Below are positions 51,701 to 63,855 of a stretch of 64,000 nt of DNA, in pieces. The DNA comes from Polytrichum commune. Its lineage: Eukaryota; Streptophyta; Polytrichopsida; Polytrichales; Polytrichaceae. Numbering within the stretch: the stretch's first letter is position 1; each line of letters begins with the position of its first letter. Under the pieces are notes generated by a model that was not told the DNA's origin, did no database searches, and was given only the letters and a program-made list of their open reading frames with translations. The stretch covers positions 39,524,440-39,588,439 of the forward strand of contig OX485807.1 in assembly GCA_950295325.1 (NCBI GenBank), given 5' to 3'. The position numbers and the translations under genes are program-made.

Positions 51701-52762
51701 CCATAGAGAGTCTCTTGGATCGCTTGGGCAGCTTCCTCGAAATTTCAGTCTCTCAGATTTGACTGCTGAGCTCACCAACAGTGCAGGTTAGTCTCCAATT
51801 CACTTGTCTTGGAAATTTGAGGAATACCTCAAGCATCCAGCGAATCATATGTTTTGAACAACTTCTCTTAGTGGAGCAAAGAACAGGGTTGATGAGCCAT
51901 ACAACAGCTTGTATTCTGAGACCAATTACACAGGCTGTGGTATTTATACATATGCCTGTGTAGTCCAGGGTGCTACAAAGTATGTTGCTGTCTCTCTGTT
52001 ATATTAGAGAAGTCTTAAACCGCTTAACATAGTTTCAGAGAAGTTTCTCAATTGTAGCTTGGATTTCACCCTCTTCAAATTTATGGGATTATTGAATTAC
52101 TGGTCAAATTTGAGGAAAATTTGTGGTCAAAATTTATACTCCGGACCTCAAATTTTTCTGGCCCTAAAAATAGTATTGTAAGCGGATCAGGATTTTATGG
52201 ACATGGCTCTCAAGCTTCCTTGCAGGGGTCTGGGGCCCTCCAATGCATTTTTAAGAGGTTGCTCTGAAACTATGTTCCGGTTCTTAACCCTTCTTGAGAG
52301 TAGGTACTTGGTAGAAAGTGAGAACAGCAAGCAATTTTCAAGACAGTGCCTAGTTGACTCTAGTTCACTGTCTTGAACACCCTGCATTGGTCATCAGTTT
52401 CTTCCTTAACTGATGTCTTTTTCAGGTGACCTAGATCTGGGCCCCTTGGGAAGCTACTCAGGGTCACCGTTCTTGACACCAGATGCTTTTCTGCGGTCAC
52501 CCGATAAAGATGGCCTTGGTGAGTTTGTTTTGGGTAATTATATCTTGCTCCTCCACTTTTTTTTATTTATGCTTTGATAGCCGTTTACACTTCAGGGGTT
52601 ATCTAGTGAATGTATGCCTTCAGATGAACACATGCTATACTCTGATAGGCTGATATCTCTTGCATCAGGCATAGTCAAGGCATAACTCAGTTTGCTCCTA
52701 CACATTGTTCATGTGCAGATGATGATATTGACTTTGGTGATTTGAAGACAGAATCTATGTGA
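48705..52762 (+). CDS. Plant-conserved Gln-rich protein of unknown function, 8 exons
   Basis: Exons: 48705-48752, 49690-49953, 50227-50332, 50522-50704, 50908-51076, 51437-51786, 52426-52518 and 52719-52762. All are GT-AG with matching phases, giving 418 aa. Residues about 33-70 are poly-Gln, followed by a conserved helical block (DIQLVQNLIERCLQLYMNQ, KIEPGFTSLVWQKLEEQNPE, KLKKQIVLFNHLLEQQ), then a Met/Pro/Gly/Ser-rich region with DMSGMGM. The C-terminal motif block has NFSLSDLTAEL, GSYSGSPFLTPDAFL and an acidic end DDDIDFGDLK. I recognise this as a family conserved in plants but cannot name a proven function. Composition (poly-Gln plus acidic tail) resembles transcription co-regulators, which is inference. 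The ATG at 48705 opens exon 1; the longer frame upstream lacks an ATG. A polyadenylation signal AATAAA lies at 53351. Intron 1 is duplicated. Confidence 0.78.
48821..49720. repeat. Tandem duplication in intron 1 of the Gln-rich gene, with a decoy exon
   Basis: Copy 1 is 48821-49288 and copy 2 is 49289 to about 49720 (offset 433-468 bp). Both end TTTGTAGATTGCAA followed by CACAAGGGCTATCTAC. Copy 2 supplies the real exon 2 acceptor (49688-49689). Copy 1 carries a second acceptor (49255-49256) with the first codons of exon 2, then leaves homology. Confidence 0.88.
51070..51303. repeat. Short duplication carrying a copied splice donor
   Basis: GCTCCAAGTAAGAGATTAGT with TGTA after it occurs at about 51070 (the real exon 5 donor) and again at about 51280 in the following intron. 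Looser similarity continues for about 100 bp. Confidence 0.75.
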
Positions 52763-54525
52763 GATTTTGGTTTGGGATGTCAATACTCCTGGTGCACCAA
52801 CATCTGTGGAATCATCAACAAACCCAGACAAGATCTTGTTCATGCAAATGACTTGTTTCATGTACATGGTTCTCTTTGGTGTAAATCCTCTAGCAGGATC
52901 AAGGTGTTGAAACTTGTTGCCGAAGAGCAATGATACTCCAGTCAGACAACAGGGGGTTCACTGTAACCCTTCTGACATATGGATGTCAAGCTTCTGCTTG
53001 AAATGCGAGTGTTTACGAGGTCAAATGCGATGATGCTTTGAACCAACTTTGACACGCAAAAGAGCCTGGAAGTGGAGCTTATTTCTTGGAAGCAGCTATT
53101 AATGTAGGTTGGGTTGATTACCAGACCTCTTGTACAAGCAGCGAAGATCCATTCAGTGATTTGAATTGGTGAGGCCCATTTCCATGAGAGAAAATGAAGA
53201 GGGCAACGACAGGATTGAAGTACACATTGTGTACAAATCAGTGCTGTTCTTGTACATATAATACATGTTATCAGGAGACAGTTTCTTCAGATTCATTTAT
53301 ACCTAAGCCTATAAATTGTTGTACACCGTAATTGAGTTTGGTTGTAAGTCAATAAAGAGATATTGTGGCAGCCTTCTGCCATCTACTTACCATTACGTGC
53401 TTTTGTTGCTGGTTGCTTTTGTGCCTGTTCTGGTGCCTGCAGCATTGTTTTTGCTTAAAATATGAGGATGGTGGACAGATGCGTGATAGCTTTTTTGTAA
53501 CCATATCTTAACCCTAGATGGCCTAAACATACCAAAATGGGACTCTCAATTGAAGTGGCGGATCTTTCTCTCGTCTAAACTGAGACTTTTGATTATGATA
53601 GGTTTTCAAAGTTTTTACTCTTGTAGTAGGATTCATCACAGGAGGATTGAAAGTGTGTTCTGTATTTTTTGATGTACGTGATGTTTTGACGGTGCCTCAC
53701 TGACTTCTCTTTTGTGATAGTTTTCAAAGGAACCATTGCAAATGTTACTTCATAACAAATCTTAGAAAATGCTTTTGTAGGATCACTGTCTTGGGTATGT
53801 TTAATTTCCAACGTTTTTCAAAATATTAAATTTTGATCAATACAAATTCAGTTTTTGTAAGAATAAGAATATGTGTAAATGTTTAAAATGTATGGCTGTA
53901 TCATGTCGTGTATTACCAATATTGATCACCCCTCTATATTTGTGAATATATATACACACCATTACAAAAATCTCATGATGTTGCCTATATATCTTTGGAC
54001 AATTTGAGTATTTTTATACTATGACCTTTTGGTAGTGAATGATGCTTGCACAACACTTGTTTTTGTCAACCCAATTCCCCTTTCATTGATCTCTAGGTTT
54101 TGTAACTCAAACAAAAAATTAAATTGTTATTTGACTCACGAAACTCAATCAGTTCACCCTGCCACACTGGGGTCCATGATACTTAAGGTAAAGAACTAAA
54201 CACCATAGAACAATGAAACAAATTGCCAAGCTATATTATCTACTGAATTGGACATACGAACCAACAAACTACTTGGATATAAATATGTTGTTAAACAATT
54301 CTTCACACATTTTGATACAAAGTCGGTGCATCTGTCAGAATTGAGAGCATTTTAATGGTCAATAGGTTCACTTTGTAGGCTCCGGGATTCATCATCATAC
54401 GATATAATGAACAAACCTTTCATGTTCTTTAAATTGAATTTATGACATTTGTTTGGAAATTGAAATAGGCGTCATACGTAAACAATGTTCATATAACCAC
54501 AAAATATAAAAATAACCAAAATCAT
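52763..54525. other. 3' UTR of the Gln-rich gene, then intergenic DNA
   Basis: The 3' UTR probably reaches about 53380, just past AATAAA (53351-53356). Beyond it the sequence is AT-rich without a recognisable gene. Confidence 0.5.
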
Positions 54526-55698
54526 TTAAAAATGTTTACAATACACCCATTTCCCTTTCTTTCTCAAAAATTGAGATGACATTTTCATAAAGTCAGGGCA
54601 TGTATAATGTGGTATGTTACTAATTGTGACATGGTATGCGATATCCTTTTTGGAGATGTTGATTAATACCTCAAATGTTGGATATGGAATGATAGTAACT
54701 CCAACCATATAGTAACAATCCATGAGTTTGGCGCTCTCCCATATGGTTTTGTAATCTGTTGTAAGTGTTGCTAGATTACGGCGCATTGTTTTTTCAAACC
54801 TGAAAGTTGGATGACTTTTGGGTTCCGTGGTGCATGGAAATCCGTCCAAGGGATTGGGAATGTCGCAATTATGGAAAACCTACGCTGCAGAGAGAGAGAG
54901 AGTCCCTCTATTTCAATTGGAACCCGGTGTCTTCAAGCGCCAATACATCTTGTCTCAAGATATTGGTACCTATCTTCACTGGCCATGTGTTGGTACTACA
55001 TGCCAATCCAATACGTATTTCTTCTTGTTGCCACTTACACAACGCTTGATATTGTCAAGGCAAAATCATAATTTGTATTCCACATTGTTGGTGAAGCGGT
55101 ACTCCTTTAATTCCTTGTACGTGGGTAGCAATCGTGCAATGTGCCAATGGGAAGAAGAGAAATCAGTCTTTTACACCGATGCAGTATGTGCCAGACCATG
55201 CTTTGTGGAATTCAAGGACTCCTCTATGCATGCCATATCAACCTGTAATATTAGGGAGAAGAATGGAGTAATTTACTTTGTTGTGTTGATGTGAATCGCA
55301 ATTTGCATCTAGAGGCAAATTAAGCTTTCATTTGGTGGATCCAAATAACTCAGATTCCTCCAAAGCACAATTCCGAGTATTGAGTTCTTCCACCCCTTAA
55401 TAGGAATTCATGGCGTCTGCCAATAGCTTCGGATCTCCTCATTTGACAACAACCTTCAATTTCAAGGATGCAGTATCATGGGTTTTACCAATTGAACCAC
55501 CTCTCAATTATGACATGTAATTTGCAATCTGCATGAATGCACAAATTAAATCGTCCATTGTCGCTTTGCATAGATAAATCATTTTGTTTCTAGACTATTG
55601 GAGTCACTTATTAAGCACTGTCTCTGCAAGGTTACAAGTTGGTACATCTGAACATTCATTCATAATCATATCCTACAAACATTACACAAATCATAGTC

Positions 55699-55752
<54 letters not shown>

Positions 55753-57634
55753 TGGATATTCAAAATTAAAGAACATTGCAAACTGTATAGTGACAAATGC
55801 ACTTACAAAAATCCTTTTAACCACCCCATTGTCTATAACAAAAGTACCAAAATCCCAACCACTTGGAGAGGCCAAGAATGTCTTTTTTGTGGCAGTCCGG
55901 ATGACAAACATCATGAATGAATGACATACAATTTAGTTCCGGCTCCATTCATCACTTTTGTGTCCTTGTAATCTTGCATAGTTGTTTATGCTAAAACTGC
56001 AAAGATGCTTTGATATATGTCCTTATATCTAAACTTTGCGACCAATAGAAAAGACGAGTGCACTCACGATTTAACATTGGTAGAATTAGATCACCTTCAC
56101 CATCTATCTTCCTGACCACATTCCAATTTGTCTAAGTACTATTTGATATAAAACCTTGAAGTTCACGTTTGACACTTCGTTATCCGCTATGACCGAATTC
56201 AAGTTTTTTGAGAAGAGTTTGTGCAACGCCATTTTAGATTGCATATCACAATTTGTAATGATTAACAACTTATAGTATTTGCTATCGCACACATGACATG
56301 CTTGGGTGGTCCAGTCCATCAAATGTTTGATGTGGTCAAACATTATTCATGAATTCTCTATATCTCCTTCCACTTACATATGCTCAACAAATTCTATACC
56401 ACCACCTGAAAAAATTATTGACATTTCGAAAACAAATACTTTGTTTTTGGAGTACCCAATGAATTTGTTGCCATAAACGTACTTCAAGCCTAAATGGTCT
56501 TTGAGCATCCCAATACCATCCATCGTACTCATTCAACTATGAACAAAATGCTTTGAGCATGATATGAAGTTACGACAAATTGGAGGGGCAAGAGTATTGA
56601 ACTTATTCATGACGACTTCCAGGGACAAACTTGTTGGGTGATGTCCTTCCCCATTTGATGGAGATTTTAGGAGGTAGTCTGCTAGAAATTATTTGCTCAC
56701 TTCCATTACTATAACATAATTTTTAGCAGTGGATGTTTTCATGACTGTATTGGTAAGCCATATCAAATGATGCACAATATGTACCATTTGACACATGATG
56801 TTTTTAAACACCAAGATGTATACAAACCCTTGACATCCTAGATAATATGGTTTGGACATATATTATGCAATCCTAAACGCAATACACACTAGTATGGAAT
56901 GACATATCTTTATTTTAATCTACATTTTTTAAGAACAACATTTACTACAAACATGGAATAAGAGTCGATCCATTTCATTCAGTACAGTTGTTAACACCTC
57001 TATTGCAATACATGTATTCATAATATTTGTTTGTGCACTGCAAATGACTGGCATTAGAAGAACGCTTGAAGGAGAGGTCAAAATCATTTTGGATATTTGT
57101 TTCTTTTGTTGTGCACTAAGGGTGTCCATCACATATTTTAGTTATGTCATCTATAGAACAACCATATGCATTAGGGACACTCATAGATACTGGGCGTAAC
57201 ACAAACAAAACATCACCTTTAAAAGATTGTGGCAAATACCTAATATCACGTACATCTATATTGTCAAAATCAATATGTGGTAAGATCGGATTTGGACCTT
57301 TCCCTACACTTTGTCAATTTTAATGCATCAATAATAATCAAGCCTGAAGATGATGAAGAAGGGAGAAACAATGGATGTTGAAATAGAGATTTATGACTAA
57401 GTATTTCATGTACGATGGACTATAATGGACTTTACCAACGTCCGCAAAAACCAATAATGGAGTAGGAATCCTAGCCTTATAAGAAAAATATGATGTATCA
57501 AAAAGATCAATTGTAGGACAAATATCATCATCGGAATCCAACGACATAAAAATACTATCATCATTGGGTTTTATCTTTACAATGGCCACACCGTGCATTT
57601 GGACAATGAATGTGCCATACTCGTATCTTAACAA
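54526..57634 (-). pseudogene. Decayed SWIM zinc-finger transposon protein
   Basis: Three separate minus-strand fragments lie in the expected order. 57634-57338 holds an acidic segment I cannot assign. 56343-56104 (DWTTQACHVCDSKYYKLLII, then CDMQSK) resembles the catalytic-domain start of a transposon protein family common in spore-bearing plants. 54849-54526 contains CPDFMKMSSQFLRKKGKWVY with CKH after it, a SWIM-like zinc finger that lacks the first cysteine of the C-x-C pair. Stops and frame changes separate the pieces. The family match is from memory and needs a search. Confidence 0.5.
55704..55750. repeat. (TA)n microsatellite
   Basis: Uninterrupted alternating TA for about 47 bp inside the decayed transposon region. 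Confidence 0.95.
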
Positions 57635-58868
57635 AACATTGGCCGCTTAAATTTGGAAACCATATAGACTTACAACTCTAAATAATCATGGACCCAAATT
57701 CCAAAATTGATCATCTGCACTCATGTTCTTTTGCAACAAAATTATTTCTAAGATATCACTGTCCGCATAATACATCTCTTGCTCCACGTACATGGGTTAT
57801 ATCCAGAGGTTGAACCTCGTAATAAACAAATCCTTTGCGAAACTCACATGATGATCATCATCAAGAGGCAAAGTGAAGGGCACAAAAGATCCATAAGTTG
57901 TAATAATAGCCATTAGAAAGCATGGAACAAATTAAGATACATTGGAGTATGTAATTGGGACACTATTTGTATTGGTAGTATGTGGTCAATTTACTTGAAT
58001 AAAATTATGTTCACTATATATAAAATGGTTGAGTGGAAAATAATACAAGAATAAAATAAAAAAATGCAAAACAATATCTTATTCCAAAAGTATATAATAT
58101 TTACAAAGACTAAACCAATGTCATTATTAGCATGATAATTATGTTAAGGACATGTTCAACAACATTGAGAACGCTTCCCACCCACCTAGACTAGGAGTCA
58201 CAAGGGTAAGCCCATGAATATTGGGTAGCTTATGACGCCCGGATTCTAGAATGCTTAAGATCTCCCCAATTGGAGGTGTAAGCTAGGAGATGTGGTAATT
58301 TGAGTGAGGCGGTGTGGTGGGACAACAATGACTTGGGAGTGGTGCCCAAGATTGCCGAGGTTAGGATATGCATAAATCTTGTAATACTTGCCCGAATGGG
58401 ACAAGTGAGGAGTATATTAGAATCTACGTGAAGAGCAATGTCGATGGACTCGTCACTCCAAAGAATCGGAGATTGGACGACGAAGTTATGGAGGTTTGAA
58501 GCTGCTTGGGGGCTCCAGCCCCAACGGCTAAGAGAAAACGTCAACCTGGCCCCAACTTTTAGGAGAGAGACAAAATGTTTACTTGATGGTGGTGTAGGGT
58601 CCTTGTGCGGATTCCTAGAGGCTTATATGGGAAGAAGAGTTTGTTGTCCGACCCTGCCCGCTGCATAATAACGCGGCCTCCATGGGTGTTGGTCCAACGT
58701 GAGGGCAAAGTTGCCAAGTATGCTTTGGGTTGTTGTAGTGTTGCTCCAGCGACGCAAGACTGGACTCAAGATTGGATGGATATGTACGGATGTCCGCACC
58801 TAACCCTTGGCTACCTACTAAGGGGAGAGTCCCGAATGCACGTGTAAGAGGGTTTGGTAACCAAGTTA
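57635..58868. other. Intergenic, no gene seen
   Basis: No recognisable coding sequence. The frames at 58230-58850 are short and match nothing I know. GC content rises from about 58440. Confidence 0.4.
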
Positions 58869-59663
58869 TTAACCCCTAAAGGACCGTAAGGCCCCCAGGG
58901 GGCTTTTGAGTGTAGAAAAGTGCAAATTGGATGAGATTGTTCCAAAGACGCCCAGATTTTCCAGGAGAAGACCCTGGTTGTTTTTGCGAGATGGATCCAA
59001 TGGTCTTTTCCGATCAGAAAATGATGAAGGATTGGATTTTTGGCGAATTCTTTGAGTCGCCGGAGAGCTTGAAGCTGCTTCGACGGGCTCTCCTGGGCAG
59101 CGTTTGTGGGCAAGCGTGCAGTTCACATGAGAACCAAGCGTGCCGTTTGGTAGAATTGAGGTGTGTCAGGAGTCAGAGGCCACGCGTGAGAGGTTTCTGG
59201 GTTGTTGAGCGGTAAATTCAACTTTCAACGGAGACTGATTGCACCGTTGAACGGAGACCTGCTTTGTGAAGCTGATTGCACCGTTAGAATTTCGCCGAAA
59301 TCAGGTCCTCTGAAATCCTCTCCTCCGAAATCTGAAACTCAGCTGTGTGAGCCAAGAGCGCAGGCGACAAGGGACCCAGCTGCGAATTTCCTCGTTGGGT
59401 TTGATTTGCGGGAGGAAGAATTCCAGTCGAATTTGTTGATCGGCGAGGATAACGGTCACTGTAACAAGCGGTAACAAGCAACTCCACTTTGATTCTGCTT
59501 ATTTCAGAACACGCTCTTGCATTGCAGTATTTTCGGAATAAACAAATACGCTCAATGAGCGCCTGGCTGCATTGTCAACAAATTTTTCGTCTATACACTC
59601 CCTAATTGCTAAAGGCAGATTCAGCTCCTGGTGATCAAACTTGTTGTGGATGGAGCTCGCTTA

Positions 59664-59905
59664 CGTTTACTGCAGGTTGAGAGAGTGCAGGAAGGACAGA
59701 GGAATTTTCACGATTCACACGAAGCTAGAAGTGCTGCGGTTGTGGTGGGTTGTGGTTTGATCCTTTTCTACACTACCTAATTCACCTCTCCGGTGTCCTG
59801 AAGGTTTGTTCTTGAACAACTTCACCTTGTCGTGAAATTTCTGAAATGGTTGTGATCGCCTTTACTGCAGGTTGAGAGAGTGCAAGAAGGATAGAGAAAT
59901 TCGGT
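59664..59905. repeat. Direct repeat of about 45 bp, 197 bp apart
   Basis: TTTACTGCAGGTTGAGAGAG followed by a GTGCA(G/A)GAAGGA block occurs at about 59666 and 59863, in the leader of the piggyBac-like element. Confidence 0.85.
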
Positions 59906-60140
59906 TCGGAGGAACAGCGGGAGAGAGACACAGAGAGAGGTAGGTGTTCCAAACTTTGGTGAGGCGCTCATCTTTTGTGATGTTGCTATGTCGCATGTGC
60001 GAGTCTCATCTTCGGGAATTTGGAGGATATTGTATCAGTGAGTGAGAATTGAGAAGAAACTCAATATGGTAGGTTTAGTTGCACCAGGCACCTTTGCGAG
60101 AGGGAGAGAGAAGCTGGTAACAAGCGGGGAGGTAGAAGCG

Positions 60141-60397
60141 TTCAGAATCCATGCTAGAAGCGTTCAGTTAGAATCCTCTAAGTTCAGAATCCTCCAAGTT
60201 CAGAATCCTCTAAGTTTGAATGCCTCTAAGTTCAGAATCCATGCTAGAAGCGTTCAGTTAGAATCCTCTAAGTTCAGAATCCTCCAAGTTCAGAATCCTC
60301 TAAGTTTGAACGCCTCTAAGTTCAGAATCCATGCTAGAAGCGAGAGGGAGAGAGAAGCGGGTAACAAGCGGGGAGGTTCTAACTTAGAGGCGTTCAG
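60141..60397. repeat. 90-bp tandem repeat plus inverted repeat
   Basis: Units start at 60141 and 60231, with a partial unit at 60321 (TTCAGAATCCATGCTAG). The two full units differ at about one base. Inside each, TCCTCTAAGTTCAGAA-like words repeat. GAACGCCTCTAAGTT (60308-60322) is perfectly inverted at 60381-60395. A flanking block GAGAGGGAGAGAGAAG occurs at both ends (60098, 60342). Confidence 0.9.
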
Positions 60398-61203
60398 TCA
60401 TAATCCTACACATGGTAGCTTCGCGCCATTTCAATCTGTTCCCCCAAAATGGTTTTGACCTCTGAAGTTTTGAGCTTCTTTGGTGGAATTGACAAAGTGG
60501 AGCTTTTTGCCAGTTATTGGCCTTGTAAGTTGTGACCTCCTCAACCCAATCCAAAAGTTGCCTGGCTTACTCGCTAAAGGACCCCTAGTCAGCATGACCA
60601 GTGACTAGTCTAACCAACAATCCATCTCAAGTTTACGGTGCAGGGAGCTGTAATTGAACACACCATATTCTTATGTAAGACTGACGAAGGTGAATGGAAA
60701 CAGATTATATAATTATATAATAAGCACATGATCCATCCTAAGCAGCGAAATGATCCGAGTAATTGCGGTTACCTGATTCCGGTTCGTGAACTCTGAATAA
60801 GAGCCAGTGATTTTCTGGATGAGGTATGACGCTCCTGGCTTTGAACCAAAGTTTCATGCAGAGCTAATAAGTTCTGTGTTGCAACTGGACAAAGAAGTGG
60901 AGTTTTTTGCACTTCTAGTTGCAATTCGTTGCTACTCAATTCAATTGTCTCTCTTGAACTTAGAAATTCTTGCGACTCTGTCTTCTTCATTGTAGTAATC
61001 TGCACCCACAAACCACGCAGGTACTAGTTTTTCTCCTGGTTTTGAGTTATTTGTGGGTTTTCGGAGCTTCTTGGGTGGAACTGGGAAAAATTGGAGTTAT
61101 CTGAGCTGGAGTTTATTTGCATGTGAGCTAGAATTTGACTTCGTATTGAGCATCTGAGCTAGATTTTTTTTGGATATGTGCTAGAGTTTGTGCACCATAA
61201 AAG

Positions 61204-61569
61204 ATGGCCATTGTCCATGGAGAGGCTCACATTGTTCTATCTGAAGCGAGAGTTGCTGTGGCAGCTTGGGTGAGAGAAGATTTGCAGAAGTCAGATGATG
61301 TTGTAGCGGACCTTGTTTCCCTGTTGGATGAGGATATTTTGGTCAGAGCTCCGCGACCAAAGGGTGTGAGATTGCCAAAAAAACTGGAGGCACGGAACTT
61401 GCGATATTTGTGGAGGCGTGTGGTGGCGCATCGGTTGGGGTGGCGCCAACGACGGAGCGAGGGAGACGAGGGATCATTTACGACGAGTGTAAATTCTGCA
61501 CTGAGGCGCTTGTGGCCGGACCGAGCCAGCGAGGACAAGAACGATGGGCAGAGCTCGCAAGCGGTGTAA
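61204..61569 (+). CDS. 121-aa ORF overlapping the transposase start
   Basis: Begins MAIVHGEAHIVLSEARVAVA, has a clear ATG, and overlaps the transposase ORF by 26 bp in another frame. It is Arg-rich in the middle (LRYLWRRVVAHRLGWRQRR). I do not recognise it. It might be an accessory protein of the element, an N-terminal exon of the transposase, or chance. The overlap resembles a bicistronic arrangement. Confidence 0.35.
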   Translation: MAIVHGEAHIVLSEARVAVAAWVREDLQKSDDVVADLVSLLDEDILVRAPRPKGVRLPKKLEARNLRYLWRRVVAHRLGWRQRRSEGDEGSFTTSVNSALRRLWPDRASEDKNDGQSSQAV

Positions 61570-63855
61570 AACCACCCCTCCCCCTGTCATTATCAACATT
61601 TCTGGCACCGGCAGTCCGATTGTGAATGTGGGTTGTGATCATGTTGTTGTTCGTAGTGAGGCTAGGACGTCCTCTAAAGTAGTAGGTCCTGAGTCCACGA
61701 GTCAGAAATCTTTGTTCACTTCTGATAATGAAAATGAGCCGTTGGGTTCTAATTCTCATTTGGATGGAGTGGGTTCTCCTAATTTATCGCGAGAGACTCC
61801 TCATTTGAAACTGGGTTTGAGATCTAATTCTAGGCGCCCGCTTATCCCACCATTGCATACACTTGGGCGTTGTGGTCAAGTTGTGAGGGTCCCGTGTATT
61901 GAACTCCCCGATGTCATGTGGTTAGATGCCAATTTTTCAGAGTCTGACTACCTCTGGGGAACTGTCATGAATGAATATTACGAACTGACCCATGGTTTGA
62001 CATTTTTGAGCGTCCAGTTGTATGGTGTTTTTGGGTTGCACGATGTACCCGAGGTCGTGGTAGAATGGGTGGATGAAAATGATGATGTCCTTGAAGTGCC
62101 CACACAACAAATGTGGGCTCTTTCTGGGGAATATCCTAGTGACAATGATAGTGACTACCAACCGAGTGACCAAGGAGAGGAGGACCCCTTGGAAACCACG
62201 AATAAATTGACTCCAAAAACCCGAACTTGGTTTATGGAATCTAATAGGGCGGACCATGAACTTGGCATCGGGTATGGGGATTTTGACTATCTAGATGGGT
62301 TATCCGAGAAAGAAAGGTTTGCGGAACACATGTGGAATTCGCCGGTATCGTCCATTCCACATGTAGAGTGGCGAGGTGGGTCCGAAGGTTTCAAGGACGG
62401 ATTGGGCGAGTTTGAGAGTTTAGAGGAATATTTGATGTTGTTTTGGCCGCTAAACATGATGCGTAAAATTGTACGAATGACGAATTTGTATGCCGGTCGA
62501 TCTAACGGGGAAAGTGGTACATTAGGTGGGCCAAAGTGGGTATATTTGACCGTGTCCGAATTGAAATCTTGGTTTGCAATTGTAATTTTGATGGGTCTAA
62601 AAAAAATTCCAAACCAAAGGTTGCATTGGTCCTCTACTGATATGTTCCATTCGCGAGAAATTAGCTCTATAATGTGTAGAAGAAGATTTGAGGACATATT
62701 GAGATGTATACATCTTGTTGATAACGACCACATAACTACAAATAAAGATGAACCAAGTTATAGCAAAATCGCCAAATGTGAGTGGTTAGTGCGCGAGCAT
62801 AATGCGTTGTATTCCCAATATTGGCAACCCGAGCAAAACCTTACCATTGATGAGATGATGGTAAAGTATTGTGGGAAATATTCACCTATTAGACAATATA
62901 TGAAGGCAAAGCCCACTCAATATGGCATAAAAATTTGGTGTTTAGCAAATAGTGTGTCAAAGTATGTCCAAAAAATGGAGGTTATTGCGGTAAAAGTGAA
63001 GAATGTGAAGGTGAAGATCAAAATACCGGTTACAAAGTGGTGACTAGTTTAGTGAGCGGGTTAGAGCACGTGGGACATGTGATCACTTGCGATAATTGGT
63101 TTACAAGTCTAATTTTATTTTGGGATCTTTTGAAACTCGGTTTCAGAGCTACTGGGACTTGCAGAACCAATAGGCGAGGTTGGCCAAGTGCATTGACAAT
63201 TGACAAGGGTAAAGCCGTTAGAGCAGTTCCTCGTGGTACAATGTGGTGGCGAATGCACGCATCACATCAAATGGCTGCTGTCACTTGGCTTGACAACAAG
63301 CCGGTGACAATTTTGACTACGGCTGTGTCCCCCATAGATGTAACAAATGACTTGTTTGTGGGCAGATGGCATAAAAATGCCGTAAAAGACATCCCTTGCT
63401 CACCCGCATTGGTACATTACCAATACCACATGCGGGGAGTAGATGTGCAAGATCAATTGCGGGGCAATTATTCTGTACAAACACGGGATCACAAATGGTG
63501 GCATAGAATTTTGTTACATTTATTAGATACATCTCTTGTCAATGCATATATTTTGTACCGTGCTCGTATGCAAAGGATGGGTGAAAGTGTGATGAGCCGA
63601 GTAAAATTTCACTATGAAGTGACCACCAAGATGTGTACTTCGAATGTGCAGCGCAGGCGTGTCAATCCTCATCGAGCGGGCATTCCCAACCCGGATGCGT
63701 TGCATTATACCTTGTTTTGGACACGCAGCGAGGGAAAAGTAACGCGGAGAAAGTGTGTTGTATGCGGGAAGCGGCAACAATTCTATTGCCCCACATGTGG
63801 AGACATTCCAGTTTGCATGGGCGATTGCTTTGTAGCACACCATAGTAATTGTTGA
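61544..63855 (+). pseudogene. piggyBac-type transposase with one frameshift
   Basis: Cut-and-paste DDE/D transposase (DDE_Tnp_1_7 type), about 770 codons in all. After an acidic N-terminal region (about residues 60-260) comes the piggyBac core: LKSWFAIVILMGLKKIPNQR, LHWSSTDMF, FEDILRCIHLVDN. Catalytic aspartates are seen in LTIDEMM (codon at 62849), TCDNWFTS (63091) and TWLDNKPVT (63292); MRGVDVQDQLRGNYSVQ follows. The cysteine-rich C-terminal finger is CVVCGKRQQFYCPTCGD with CMGDC and H/C residues. The frame breaks near 62980, where one base seems missing. The first frame runs to a stop at 63043 and the second is open from 63037 to 63855. All catalytic motifs are kept, so the break looks recent. 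Confidence 0.92.
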
